Notes under the pieces: generated by a model | What the model saw: only the letters and a program-made list of their open reading frames with translations | Told to the model about the DNA's origin: nothing | Databases searched by the model: none | Source: Hansschlegelia beijingensis | Lineage (GTDB): Bacteria; Pseudomonadota; Alphaproteobacteria; Rhizobiales; Methylopilaceae | Reading direction: 5' to 3' | Assembly: GCF_014196425.1 (NCBI RefSeq) | Contig: NZ_JACIDR010000002.1 | Span: forward strand, 62,001 to 126,000 | DNA: 64,000 nt | Position numbers and translations under genes: made by a program | In this document: in pieces, positions 17,540-26,701 of the stretch | How the letters are laid out: every line of letters begins with the position of its first letter | Numbering within the stretch: the stretch's first letter is position 1

Positions 17540-18609
17540 CGCCCGGCGGTCCGGAACATCATCGTTTCGGCCACCAGGCCCGGGCCGAAAGCCAGCGCGC
17601 AGCCGAGCCGGCCGGCGCCTGCGTCGCGCATGATCTCTTCCAGCACGAAGAGAATTGTCGCCGACGACATGTTGCCATTGGCGCGCAGCACTTCGCGTGA
17701 GGCGGACAGCGCGTCGCCGCCAAGGCCGAGGCCCGTCTCGACGGCGTCCAGCACCGAGCGGCCGCCCGGATGCACCGCCCAAAGGTCGATCTCGTCGACC
17801 GGCCGACCGACCAGGATGCGTTCGATGCTGTCTTTCAGTGTATGGCCGAGCTCCGCCGGAACCTTGCCTGAAAGGAACATGTCGAAGCCAAGGTCACGGA
17901 TGTTCCAGCGGATCTCCTCGGCGGTACCGGGCGCCATCACGGCATGGAAGCTGTCGAGCGAGATCCCCCAAGGCTCAGCGGTGACAAGCGCGGCCGCACA
18001 GCCGTCGCCGAACACAAGGAACGACAGCAGCTGCTCGAGGCTCGGGCTTTCGTTCAGGTGCAGGGTGCAGAGTTCGAGGCAGACGAGCAGGACCTTCGAC
18101 CTGGGCTCGGACCGCACGATGTGCCGCGCCAGCTTCAGGCCGTTGATCGCTGCGTAACACCCCATGAACCCGATCGAGGATCGTTCGATCGAGGTGTTGA
18201 GGCCGAACCGCGCGATCAGATCGAAGTCGACGCCGGGCGCGGAGAGCCCGGTGCAGGACACGACGATCAGGTGGGTGAGAGACTTGGCGTCAGGCCCGAG
18301 GTCGAGACGCTCCACCGCCTCGGCGGCCAGCCGCGGAGCGTCCGCTTCATAACGCTTCATGCGAGCGGCGGTGCTCGGAAAACGGCCGACCACATAGAAG
18401 CTGTCGCGGTCGAGCGCGCCATTCTCCTGAGGGTCGTCGGCCGAGAGAAAGGACCAGCGATGCTCGATCTGAGCGCGGGACGCCATGCGCTGAAACAGGC
18501 GGCTTTCGCGGGTCCCCTCGAGCTGTCGCTCCGCAAAATCAACGAACGCGCCGTGCACGTCATTTGGCGGCGTGGCGCTTGCGATCCGGTTCACATAGGC
18601 CTGGGTCAC
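17536..18609 (-). CDS. Type III polyketide synthase (chalcone/stilbene synthase-like)
   Basis: A 357-residue homodimeric ketosynthase that condenses malonyl-CoA onto a starter acyl-CoA. The catalytic triad is intact: Cys in SSIGFMGCYAAINGLKLA (near 150), His in LWAVHPGGRSVLDAVE (near 275), and Asn in LRANGNMSSATILFVLEE (near 308). It starts with GTG after AGGAAG and leads the operon. Bacterial relatives make alkylresorcinols, alkylpyrones or tetrahydroxynaphthalene; product size cannot be read from the sequence. Confidence 0.95.
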   Translation of the reverse strand: MTQAYVNRIASATPPNDVHGAFVDFAERQLEGTRESRLFQRMASRAQIEHRWSFLSADDPQENGALDRDSFYVVGRFPSTAARMKRYEADAPRLAAEAVERLDLGPDAKSLTHLIVVSCTGLSAPGVDFDLIARFGLNTSIERSSIGFMGCYAAINGLKLARHIVRSEPRSKVLLVCLELCTLHLNESPSLEQLLSFLVFGDGCAAALVTAEPWGISLDSFHAVMAPGTAEEIRWNIRDLGFDMFLSGKVPAELGHTLKDSIERILVGRPVDEIDLWAVHPGGRSVLDAVETGLGLGGDALSASREVLRANGNMSSATILFVLEEIMRDAGAGRLGCALAFGPGLVAETMMFRTAGR

Positions 18610-19081
18610 TTGAGTGCTTCCTATGATCGACGCTCGCGGATGGCGTCCCGGGCAGACAGGTAAGCCGCCACCGCTCCCGGAAAATAGGACCCAAGCGTGC
18701 CCCGCCTATACGTAGGTATCGGGCTTCAGACCTGTCACCCAGATAATATACCCGAGCATAAACTCCAGAAATGCCCCATAGAGGCCAAGCTCAGGCAAGA
18801 CAGCGCCCAACTTGGCCAGTATGCCGGCAGCATCCATCTGCAATAATGGCGCAGTGGGCATGTACACCCAGAGAAGTCTCAGCGGGGCGCTCCTGCCCTG
18901 CTCCAGGCAAGTCAAGGCGCTGGCGGCGCACGATCGCCCTTTCCAGCGCAGCGACTGCGCCGGCTCAACCTGTTCGCCCGAGGACTTCGATTGATCGGCG
19001 GCGAACCCCTCCGCAGCGGGCGATCGGGCAAGCGCCCGCGTGTTCACGCCGGCGACGAAGCGTCTCGCCTGGCTCGGCCCG
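18610..19081. other. Intergenic region with polyketide promoter and one doubtful small ORF
   Basis: A 472 bp gap between two minus-strand genes. The part at about 18700-18870 is less GC-rich than its surroundings. A 51-codon minus-strand frame (18706-18861) would encode a hydrophobic peptide ending in LGYIIWVTGLKPDTYV, but no ribosome-binding site precedes its ATG. The rest should hold the promoter of the polyketide operon. I see no RNA gene. Confidence 0.4.
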
Positions 19082-19843
19082 TCAGGTTCCTCGCGGCCTG
19101 AGCGCGGCGGGCGGAGCGAGCCCCGTCCGCAACGCGTGGGCCCAGTCGGGCCGTCCATTCCGCTCGGCCTGCTCCGCGGCGCCGGCGCAGTCGTATTCGA
19201 CGGCCCGGAAAACCGAGCGGACGCGGCCGCCCTGAACGTCGACAACAGCGTAGCGGGCGTGGGGCGCGCCAGCCTCGCAGACATAGGCGGGCGCCCGGTT
19301 GCGGTAGGCCGGCCAGCCGACGCTGCCGGGGTTGATCGCGGCCGCGCCATCGTCCGTCACGCATTCGCCGGCCGTGTGGCTATGCCCGCACAGCGTGACC
19401 CTCGCGGCCGCGATCCGGAGGCGTTCGGCGACCGTCTCACGGTCCAGAGCCACGATGCGTCCTTCGCGAACCTCATGCATCAGAAACGCCTCGTCGCTGT
19501 CGTGGCGCCCGTGAAGGCACAGAACCTCCCCGAGCCGCAGCGCCGGCGGCAGCGTGGCCAGCCACGCGCGCTGCTCGGCGCCGAGGCGATCCCAGGTCCA
19601 TCGGTCGGACCGCCCCAGTCCGACGCCGTCCGACGACATCCCGACCAGCCGGTCGTGATTGCCCCGAACGGTCGCCCAGCCGAGTTCGCGCAGGAGATCG
19701 ATGGTTTCGGCCGGCCAGAGAGGGCCGGACGCGCAGTCCCCGAGATTGACCACTTGATCCGGCGCGAACCTGGCGATGTCGTCCACGACAGCGCGAAGGG
19801 CCGGAAGATTGCCGTGCACGTCCGAAACCGCTGCGATCCGCAT
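19082..19843 (-). CDS. Metallophosphoesterase (YfcE/MJ0936-like)
   Basis: A 253-residue calcineurin-like phosphoesterase. The metal-binding motifs are complete: AAVSDVHGNLPAL at residue 4, VNLGDCASGPL near 33, RGNHDR near 60, LHGRHDSDE near 110, and CGHSHTAGE near 151. The family hydrolyses phosphodiesters or phosphomonoesters; the physiological substrate is unknown. It stands alone, starting at 19843 (ATG). Confidence 0.9.
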   Translation of the reverse strand: MRIAAVSDVHGNLPALRAVVDDIARFAPDQVVNLGDCASGPLWPAETIDLLRELGWATVRGNHDRLVGMSSDGVGLGRSDRWTWDRLGAEQRAWLATLPPALRLGEVLCLHGRHDSDEAFLMHEVREGRIVALDRETVAERLRIAAARVTLCGHSHTAGECVTDDGAAAINPGSVGWPAYRNRAPAYVCEAGAPHARYAVVDVQGGRVRSVFRAVEYDCAGAAEQAERNGRPDWAHALRTGLAPPAALRPRGT

Positions 19844-20030
19844 GACCTGTCGATCATAGGCGAGGCCGGAATGTCCGGGACAGCCGGTTGAGAGCGAGGG
19901 CTCAAGAGATTGGACGACGCCGGCCGCAGGGGCGGCCGGGCCTTCGACCGCGCCGCCTGGTCAGGCCTCTTCCTGACGCGGCGGCGCAGGACTAGGCTGG
20001 CTCACCGGATGACGAGACGGATGCCGCGAC

Positions 20031-21047
20031 GTGACCGGCGCTCTGATCGGACTTCTGACCGCGAGCCTTCTGTTCGCCGCGAGCGCCGCCGCGAAACCCT
20101 TCGTGGTGATCCTCGGCGACGCGCGCGGCGCCGAGGCGGCCGATCTGCTCACGCCCTATGCCATCCTGGCCGAGAGCGGCGCCGTCGAGGTCAAGGTCGT
20201 CGCCGCGACGCCCGAGAAGATCAGGCTCACGCCAGGCATGGCCTGGGCGACGCCGCAGATGACTTTCGACGCGCTCGAGACGCGCCCGCCCGACGTCGTG
20301 ATCGTCCCTGCGATGACCGTCGAGGACGACCCCGCGCGCTCCGACTGGCTGCGCGCGAGGGTCCGGGACGGCGCCCGCCTCATGTCCATCTGCAACGGCG
20401 CGAGAGTGCTGGCTGCGGCCGGCCTGCTCGACGGCCGCGAGGCCGTCGTCCACTGGTACAGCCGCGACGAACTTGCCCGAAAACACCCGGCCGTTCGCTG
20501 GCGCGGCGATGTCCGCTGGATCTCCGACGGGCCGATCACCACGACCGCGGGGATCAGCGCCTCGGAGCCCGCCACGCTTCAGCTGCTGCGGGAGCTCGCG
20601 GGGGAGGAGGTCATGCGCGCGACCGCGAGCCGACTCGCGCTTCCGCCGCCGGACCAGCGCCACGACGGCGAGGACTTTCGCCTGACGTTCGCGGCCGCGG
20701 CCCTGACCGTGAGGAACAGGCTGTCCTTCTGGCGGCACGAGGCGGTCGCCGCCCCGCTCGCCGACGGCGTGGACGAGCTGGCGCTCGGCGCAGTCCTCGA
20801 CGCCTGGTCGAGGACCTATCTCTCCACCGCCTGGGCGGTCGGTCCGGCCACGGTCGTCTCGCGGCGCGGTCTGCTGCTTCACCCCAGCCCCTCGCCGCCG
20901 GCGCGACTGGACCGCGAGGTTCCAGTTCCGGACTCCGGACCGATGGCGGCGACCTTCGAGCCGATCGGGGCGGCTTATGGAGAACCGACCGCCCGGCTGG
21001 TCGCGCTGCAGTTCGAGCACCCTTACGGCGCGGCCAGCGCCTGGTGA
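20031..21047 (+). CDS. Secreted DJ-1/PfpI-family protein
   Basis: A 338-residue protein with a GTG start and a signal peptide (about residues 1-21, ending AAA before KPFVV). The DJ-1/PfpI (glutamine amidotransferase-like) domain covers about 22-205, with the nucleophile elbow RLMSICNGARVLAAAGLLDG near residue 125. The C-terminal 130 residues do not match a domain I recognise. Periplasmic or surface-located relatives are annotated as transcriptional-regulator or protease-like, without proven function. Confidence 0.8.
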   Translation: MTGALIGLLTASLLFAASAAAKPFVVILGDARGAEAADLLTPYAILAESGAVEVKVVAATPEKIRLTPGMAWATPQMTFDALETRPPDVVIVPAMTVEDDPARSDWLRARVRDGARLMSICNGARVLAAAGLLDGREAVVHWYSRDELARKHPAVRWRGDVRWISDGPITTTAGISASEPATLQLLRELAGEEVMRATASRLALPPPDQRHDGEDFRLTFAAAALTVRNRLSFWRHEAVAAPLADGVDELALGAVLDAWSRTYLSTAWAVGPATVVSRRGLLLHPSPSPPARLDREVPVPDSGPMAATFEPIGAAYGEPTARLVALQFEHPYGAASAW

Positions 21048-21106
21048 CGCCCTGAAATCCGCCGGCGGCGCCGACCGAGAGTCCAACCCGGCTTCGGCCC
21101 GCAGCC

Positions 21107-21946
21107 TCAGGCGAAACTCGTGGAGAGCGAGACAGGCGTCCAGTCGGCGATCTCCTTCTTCATATGGTCCATCTCGCCGGCGACGAGCGCGAGCGCGTCC
21201 TCGCCGAGGAACAGCCGCACGGGCGGTGCCTCGCACTCGACGAGCTTGAGCAAAGCCTCGCCCGCCTTGGCCGGGTCGCCCGGCTGGTTCCCGCTCTTCG
21301 CTTGCCTGGCCGCGCGCACCGGATCCATCACCGCGTCATAATCGGCGATGCTGCGCGGCGTGCGTTGCATCGAGCGACCGGCCCAGTCCGTGCGGAACTG
21401 ACCAGGCGCGAGAGAGGTGACATGCACGTTGAACGGCGCGACCTCCTTGCCCAGCGTCTCCGAGATGCCGTCGAGCGCGAACTTGCTGCCGCAGTAGAAG
21501 CTGATGCCCGGCATGGTGATGAAGGCGCCCATGGAGGTGACGTTGACGATCCGTCCGCGGCGCCGGCTCCGCATGCCCGGCAGAACCGCCTTGATCAGCG
21601 CGACCGGGCCGAAGACGTTGACGTCGAACTGCCGGCGAAGCTCCTCGATCGTGGATTCCTCCAGGGCGCCTTCGTGGCCATAGCCGGCGTTGTTGACCAG
21701 CACGTCGATCGGCCCGAGGGCGCGCTCGGCGTCGGCGACCGCCGCCGGCATCGCGTCGAAATCAGACATGTCGAGCTGAATGGCGCGCGTGCGTCCAGGC
21801 GCGAGCGCCTCGAAGGCCTGCCCGGCCTCGCTGGAGCGCACCGTGCCGGCGACGCGGTGACCGGCCCGCAACGCTGCGGTCGCGAAGGCCTGGCCGAGGC
21901 CGGAGCTGACGCCGGTGATCAGGAAGGTCTTGCATTCATGGGACAT
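21107..21946 (-). CDS. Short-chain dehydrogenase/reductase
   Basis: A 279-residue NAD(P)-dependent classical SDR. The cofactor motif TFLITGVSSGLGQAFA is at residue 8, the NNAG motif in DVLVNNAGYG near 85, the catalytic serine in VNVTSMGAF near 137, and the YxxxK pair in FYCGSKFALDG near 150. It is transcribed divergently from a TetR gene, with a palindrome at 21999-22012 between them, so it is probably the target of that repressor. Substrate unknown. Confidence 0.9.
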   Translation of the reverse strand: MSHECKTFLITGVSSGLGQAFATAALRAGHRVAGTVRSSEAGQAFEALAPGRTRAIQLDMSDFDAMPAAVADAERALGPIDVLVNNAGYGHEGALEESTIEELRRQFDVNVFGPVALIKAVLPGMRSRRRGRIVNVTSMGAFITMPGISFYCGSKFALDGISETLGKEVAPFNVHVTSLAPGQFRTDWAGRSMQRTPRSIADYDAVMDPVRAARQAKSGNQPGDPAKAGEALLKLVECEAPPVRLFLGEDALALVAGEMDHMKKEIADWTPVSLSTSFA

Positions 21947-21998
21947 CGGAAAATTCCTCGGCAGTGGCTGGTCGCGCCGTGCGCGTTGGCGAGATATT

Positions 21999-22012
21999 TA
22001 TATCATGATATA
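21999..22012. promoter_or_regulatory. 14 bp palindrome in the SDR/TetR divergent promoter
   Basis: TATATCATGATATA is a perfect inverted repeat in a very AT-rich patch of an otherwise GC-rich region. Its place between the divergent SDR and TetR genes fits a TetR operator overlapping both promoters. It lies 33 bp before the TetR start. Confidence 0.6.
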
Positions 22013-22045
22013 GTTCTGCAATGGATGGAGCCATGGTGACAACGA

Positions 22046-22672
22046 ATGAGTGAGGCGCCGCGCGCGCAGGCGCGGACCCTGGCGTCCCGGGCGAAAGTCC
22101 TCGCCGCCGCCGAGCGGCTGATGCGGGCTGACCCCTCATCGTCGTTCTCGATGCGGGAACTCGCGGCCGAGGCGGGCGTGAGCTTCGCCACGCCGTTCAA
22201 CCTGTTCGGAAGCAAGGCCGCGATCGCGCGCGCCTTGTCGGTCGCGCGGATCGAGCAGATGACAGAGCGCGTGCGCGACCGCCCGCTTGGCGGCGACGCG
22301 ATCGAACGCCTCCTCCAGGCCGTCGCGGTCGCCGCCGGCCTCCTGCTCGAGGAGCCTGTCCTGAACAGGGCGATGATGGCGGCTCTCGGCGGATGGACCG
22401 AGGAGCCCGGCGACGTTCGGGCGCGCTCCCGGGCGCTTTGGGCGCTCGCTCTGGGGGGTGGCGACGGGCTCGATCCTTCGCTGCGGACGAGCGCCGTCGA
22501 ACGCCTCCCGGATCAGGTGGCCCTGGTGTTCCGCGGCTGCCTGTCGTTCTGGGTCGCGGGCGAGGTCACGGATGAAGACCTCCCCGCCGAAGCGAACGCA
22601 GCGGTCGCCATGGCGGTCGCCGCCTTCGCTGCTCCAGACCGCCGGGCGACGCTTCTCGCGAAAGCCCGCTAA
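22046..22672 (+). CDS. TetR/AcrR-family transcriptional regulator
   Basis: A 208-residue repressor. The N-terminal helix-turn-helix is at about residues 14-60 (SMRELAAEAGVSFATPFNLFGSK is the core, with the usual final lysine). The remaining helical domain would bind the inducer. It is divergent from the SDR gene and likely represses it and itself through the palindrome at 21999-22012. Confidence 0.88.
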   Translation: MSEAPRAQARTLASRAKVLAAAERLMRADPSSSFSMRELAAEAGVSFATPFNLFGSKAAIARALSVARIEQMTERVRDRPLGGDAIERLLQAVAVAAGLLLEEPVLNRAMMAALGGWTEEPGDVRARSRALWALALGGGDGLDPSLRTSAVERLPDQVALVFRGCLSFWVAGEVTDEDLPAEANAAVAMAVAAFAAPDRRATLLAKAR

Positions 22673-22867
22673 CGTCCCGGATCATCCGTCCCCGCCGGAT
22701 CGACGCCGACGCGCTGGAAACCGCCTGAGGTTGAAGGCGCCGCCGCGTCACATCGCGGACGAAGGTCGCGCAACCCGCTTGCATCGCCCGAACAACCGGC
22801 GGGGCCGGCCGCCCTATAATGCTCCCACGACGCCTCGCGCCGCTCACACGAAACGGAGGGATCCGAC

Positions 22868-23923
22868 ATGTTCGCCTGCACGGGATACGCCGCCGACGCC
22901 GCCGACAAGCCGCTCCAGCCGTTCGACTTCTCCCGCCGCGATGTCGGTCCTGCCGACGTCAAGATCGAGATCGCCTATTGCGGGGTGTGCCATTCGGACC
23001 TGCATCAGGTTCGCGACGAGTGGAAGAACACCGTCTATCCGTGCGTTCCGGGCCACGAGATCGTCGGCAAGGTCGTCGAGGTCGGCTCGGACGTCACGCG
23101 CTTCAAGGTCGGCCAGAACGCGGCCATCGGCTGCATGGTGGACAGTTGCCGCACCTGCGCGAGCTGCCGCGAGGGGCTTGAGCAGTATTGCGAGAACATG
23201 TTCGTCGCGACCTACAACGGCGTCGACAAGAAGACCGGCGAGAACACTTACGGCGGTTACTCGGACTCGATCGTCTGCGATCAGGACTTCGTGCTGAGCC
23301 TGCCCGAGAACCTCGACCTCGCCGCCGCCGCTCCCCTGCTGTGCGCGGGCATCACCACCTACTCGCCGCTCCGGCGCTGGAAGGTCGGCCCGGGGATGAA
23401 GGTCGGGATCGTGGGTCTCGGCGGCCTCGGCCACATGGCGGTGAAGCTGGCCCACGCCATGGGGGCCCATGTCGTCCTGTTCACGACCTCGCCCGGAAAG
23501 GTCGAGGACGCCAAAAGGCTCGGCGCCAACGACGTCGTCATCTCGAAGGACAAGGAGCAGATGGGCGCGCACGCCTCGAGCTTCGACTTCATCCTCGATT
23601 GCGTCGCCGCCGACCACGACATCAACGAATACATCGCGCTGCTGAAGCGCGACGGGACCCTCTGCCAGGTCGGCGCGCCCGAGGAGCCGCTCGCGGTCGC
23701 GGTGTTCAGCCTGATCCTCGCGCGGCGCAACTTCGCCGGTTCGCTGATCGGCGGCATCGCCGAGACGCAGGAGATGCTCGACTTCTGCGGGCAGCACGGC
23801 ATCACGTCCGACATCGAGCTCATCCCGATCCAGGATATCGAGAAGGCCTATGAGCGCATGCTGAAGAGCGACGTGAAGTACCGCTTCGTGATCGACATGA
23901 AGTCGCTCAAGCAGGCCGCCTGA
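22868..23923 (+). CDS. Zinc-dependent NAD(P) alcohol dehydrogenase (YahK/cinnamyl-alcohol type)
   Basis: A 351-residue medium-chain dehydrogenase that interconverts aldehydes and alcohols. Catalytic zinc ligands are in AYCGVCHSDLHQV (Cys37 region) and PGHEIVG (His/Glu near 62); the structural zinc cysteines are in CRTCASCREGLEQYC. The nucleotide-binding GLGGLGHMAVKLA is near 180. It has an AACGGAGG-type ribosome-binding site just upstream of ATG 22868. Members of this subgroup prefer NADPH; substrate range is broad. Confidence 0.92.
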   Translation: MFACTGYAADAADKPLQPFDFSRRDVGPADVKIEIAYCGVCHSDLHQVRDEWKNTVYPCVPGHEIVGKVVEVGSDVTRFKVGQNAAIGCMVDSCRTCASCREGLEQYCENMFVATYNGVDKKTGENTYGGYSDSIVCDQDFVLSLPENLDLAAAAPLLCAGITTYSPLRRWKVGPGMKVGIVGLGGLGHMAVKLAHAMGAHVVLFTTSPGKVEDAKRLGANDVVISKDKEQMGAHASSFDFILDCVAADHDINEYIALLKRDGTLCQVGAPEEPLAVAVFSLILARRNFAGSLIGGIAETQEMLDFCGQHGITSDIELIPIQDIEKAYERMLKSDVKYRFVIDMKSLKQAA

Positions 23924-23935
23924 ACCCGCCATCGA

Positions 23936-23959
23936 GAGAGCCGCCGCGGGCGGCCTCTC
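23936..23959 (+). terminator. GC-rich hairpin after the alcohol dehydrogenase
   Basis: A stem of GAGAGCCGCC and GGCGGCCTCTC (one bulged C) with a three-base loop starts 12 bp after the stop codon. There is no clear T-tract after it, so it may stabilise the mRNA end rather than terminate on its own. Confidence 0.4.
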
Positions 23960-23990
23960 ACGAGCGACGGCGGATGAGCGGCCGCCGTCG

Positions 23991-24197
23991 CTAGCTGAGC
24001 TCGGCCGCCGCGCCCCGCGCGCGGTAGAGGCCACCCGGATGGTCCTCACCGGCGGCCCAGCTGAGCCAGATCTCGGCGAGCTGGACCGCGAGGTCGAGAC
24101 CGATCGCGATGAGGAAAATGCCGACCAGCGCGGCGACCGCCTCGCAGACGCGGCCGACCGGATCGCGCAGATCGTCGGGATCCAGCAGCATGAGCAT
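23991..24197 (-). CDS. Small predicted membrane protein
   Basis: A 68-residue open frame with one or two hydrophobic segments (VAALVGIFLIAIGLDLAVQL at about 21-40) and an acidic N-terminus. The ribosome-binding site is poor, and I recognise no family. It sits between the alcohol dehydrogenase terminator and the HAD-KdsB gene. It could be a genuine small inner-membrane protein or a chance frame. Confidence 0.45.
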   Translation of the reverse strand: MLMLLDPDDLRDPVGRVCEAVAALVGIFLIAIGLDLAVQLAEIWLSWAAGEDHPGGLYRARGAAAELS

Positions 24198-24292
24198 CCC
24201 CTGAGAGGCGCGAGCAACCTGACCTTCACTATCAGCTGGAGACGTCAGCGCTTCAATCCCCCGCGATGCTCGGCGGCTTCCGCTTCTCCGGG

Positions 24293-25567
24293 CTACGCCG
24301 TCAGGGCTCCCGCCATGATCTCGCGCGCCCGTTCGAGGTCCTCCGGCGTGTCGACGCCGAGCGGGACGACGTCCACCGCGACCGCGTCGATGCGCATGCC
24401 GGCCTCGAGCGCCCGCAGCTGCTCGAGCTTCTCGCGCAGCTCGAGCGGCGACGGCTTGAGCCGTACGAAGCGCTCCAGCGCCTCCCGCCGGTAACAGTAG
24501 AGGCCGATGTGGTGATAGAGCGCCCCGGGCCCGGCGGGCGCGGTCGCGCGCGTGAAATACAGGCAGCGGAAGCGGCCGGGCGCGATCTCCGCGCCCACCA
24601 TCTTGACCACGCTCGGGGCGGTCTTCTCCTCCTCGCGGCGGATCTCGGCGACCAGCGTGGCGACCTCGACCTCCGGCTCCTCGAGCGGCACGAGGCTCCT
24701 GCGGATCGCCTCGGGGTCGAGCGTCGGCAGGTCGCCCTGGACGTTGACCACGAGGTTGAAGTCGCGGTCCGGGTCGATCGCCGTCAGGGCCTCGTGGATG
24801 CGGTCGGAGCCCGAGGCGTGGTCGGCGCGGGTCAGCACGGCCTGGCCGCCGACGCGCGAGACGGCCTCGGCGACCTCCGGCGAATCGGTCGCCACCACCA
24901 CCGGCCCGACCCCGGCCTCGCTCGCCCGCCGCCAGACATGCGCGATCATCGGCTCCCCGGCGATCTCCGCCAGCGGCTTGTTCGGCAGCCGGGTCGCCCC
25001 AAGCCGCGCAGGAATCAGCACAAGAGGCCGCATGGCGGATCCGGCGGCGACCGGCCCGCCGCCGCCTGCGCGGATCAGCGCCTCGCAGAGCTCGCGCAGC
25101 GCGCCGCGGCCGCCCGGCGCGGAGGTGACGTGGCGCGCGACCGCGAGCGCCTCCGGCCGCGCGTCGCACGGCGCGACCGGGAAGCCGACCGCGTTCAGGC
25201 AGTCGAGGTCGTTGACGTCATTGCCGATATAGGCCGTCTCGGCGCGCGTCACGCCGTTCTCGGCGAGCCAGCGGTCGAGCTCGGGCAGCTTGTCCTCGAT
25301 GCCCTGGCGGGCCTCAATCTTCAGCTTGCGCGCCCGCGCCGAGACCACCGGGTTGACCTCCTTCGACAGGATCAGCGTGCGGATCGCGGTCAGCTTGCGC
25401 AGCCGGTCGAGCCCCATGCCGTCGGAGCGGCTGGCGAACACCGCCTCGCGGCCGTCCTGGTCGACCAGCACGCGGTCGTCGGTGAACACCCCGTCGAAAT
25501 CCATCACCAGCGCCTTCACCCCCGCCGGGAAGGCGAGCGGCGCGGGCCCCGAAAGCCGTCTCGGCAT
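24293..25567 (-). CDS. kdsB: HAD phosphatase (KdsC-like) fused to CMP-Kdo synthetase (KdsB)
   Basis: A 424-residue single reading frame with two enzymes of Kdo synthesis. Residues about 18-172 are a KdsC-like HAD phosphatase: [15 protein letters not shown], the [13 protein letters not shown] segment, and [20 protein letters not shown]. Residues 179-424 are CMP-Kdo synthetase: [28 protein letters not shown], the [13 protein letters not shown] motif and [16 protein letters not shown]. The internal KdsB methionine (25033) has no good ribosome-binding site, supporting a real fusion. Last gene of a four-gene operon, 2 bp after the FkbM gene. The HAD half could instead act on another sugar phosphate. 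Confidence 0.9.
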   Translation of the reverse strand: MPRRLSGPAPLAFPAGVKALVMDFDGVFTDDRVLVDQDGREAVFASRSDGMGLDRLRKLTAIRTLILSKEVNPVVSARARKLKIEARQGIEDKLPELDRWLAENGVTRAETAYIGNDVNDLDCLNAVGFPVAPCDARPEALAVARHVTSAPGGRGALRELCEALIRAGGGGPVAAGSAMRPLVLIPARLGATRLPNKPLAEIAGEPMIAHVWRRASEAGVGPVVVATDSPEVAEAVSRVGGQAVLTRADHASGSDRIHEALTAIDPDRDFNLVVNVQGDLPTLDPEAIRRSLVPLEEPEVEVATLVAEIRREEEKTAPSVVKMVGAEIAPGRFRCLYFTRATAPAGPGALYHHIGLYCYRREALERFVRLKPSPLELREKLEQLRALEAGMRIDAVAVDVVPLGVDTPEDLERAREIMAGALTA

Positions 25568-25569
25568 GG

Positions 25570-26655
25570 TCAGCTCGCGATCCGCTCGACGGGCGCCGCG
25601 TAGAGGTCGGTCTCCGTGCTGTAGCTGTTGTGGTGACCGAGATAGAACCTGTAGTCCGGAAGCATCCGGGCGAGCGCCAGCGGTATCTCGAACAGGTGCT
25701 CCATGGCGTGGTAGATGCTGACCTGCAGCATCGGCCGCCTGTTGTTGAGCGTGTCGCGAGCGCCCTCCAGAACCGCCTGCTCGAACCCTTCGACGTCGAG
25801 GCTTATCAGGTCGCAACGGCGCGAAGCATCCTCCGCCAGGAAGCCGTCGATCGACGTCGAGCGGACGATCGCGTCGCCGTCGTCGTCGATGTTCGAAGAA
25901 CCTGACCCGCTCGCCTTGAGGCGCACGAAGCCTTCCTTGTCGGTGAGCGCCGCCTCGACGATCTCGATCTGGCCGTGCTCGGGCGTGAGCTCGTCGGCGA
26001 TCACCTTCTCGATCCGCTTGACGTTCGATTTGTCGGGCTCGAAGGCGTAGACCTTGCCGCCGGCCCCCACGCGCCGCGCGAAGTCGAGCGACGTCCGACC
26101 GTCATAGGCTCCCGCGTCGATCACGCCGTAGCCGTCGCGCGCGCGGACCTGCGGGTGGCTGTACTCCGGATACTCGGCCATCCGCAGATAGCCGTGATCG
26201 CCAGAAATCCGGTGGCGGATCACCGAGCCCAGGGTCCGCCGGCTCTCGTCATCCGCCAGCAACCCGAACAGTTCGGAGAGCGCAGCCTTGTTCTTTTCGA
26301 GATAATCGTACTGCGTCCGGCCGCCGCGATACTTCTGGTCCTCGCGAAACAGCACGTTACGGAACCCGTTCAGCGCCAGCGCGATGCATTTGCGTCGGAC
26401 CTGCCGGCCGAACGCGACCACTGCGAGATCGGGCCGCTCGCGGAGACGATCGACGTCGACATTGCCGATCACGGTGAGGTTCCGCTGGGCCTGCAGCCCG
26501 CCGATGAACTCGGACTTGCGGCCCGCCGCGGCTTTGAACCACTTGCTGGCCTTCTCCATTTCATCGACGTCGCACACGATGAAAGTCGGTCGCGCGAAAT
26601 CCGCTTTCTGGTGGACGCGCCTGTAGAGAGGCGCCTCGGAGACCATCCGGATCAT
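25570..26655 (-). CDS. FkbM-family methyltransferase
   Basis: A 361-residue protein; the ATG at 26655 with GGGGA a few bases upstream is preferred over a GTG 5 codons earlier. The C-terminal FkbM methyltransferase domain (about 180-345) shows [31 protein letters not shown] and [19 protein letters not shown], which are the SAM-site and acidic motifs. The N-terminal 150 residues are not recognised. In glycan loci such enzymes O-methylate sugars. It lies between the KpsC/S-like gene and the HAD-KdsB gene. Confidence 0.87.
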   Translation of the reverse strand: MIRMVSEAPLYRRVHQKADFARPTFIVCDVDEMEKASKWFKAAAGRKSEFIGGLQAQRNLTVIGNVDVDRLRERPDLAVVAFGRQVRRKCIALALNGFRNVLFREDQKYRGGRTQYDYLEKNKAALSELFGLLADDESRRTLGSVIRHRISGDHGYLRMAEYPEYSHPQVRARDGYGVIDAGAYDGRTSLDFARRVGAGGKVYAFEPDKSNVKRIEKVIADELTPEHGQIEIVEAALTDKEGFVRLKASGSGSSNIDDDGDAIVRSTSIDGFLAEDASRRCDLISLDVEGFEQAVLEGARDTLNNRRPMLQVSIYHAMEHLFEIPLALARMLPDYRFYLGHHNSYSTETDLYAAPVERIAS

Positions 26656-26701
26656 ATCGTTCCCCGTCACGTTTGATGCCCCGCCTCACTGCCTTCGCCG
26701 G

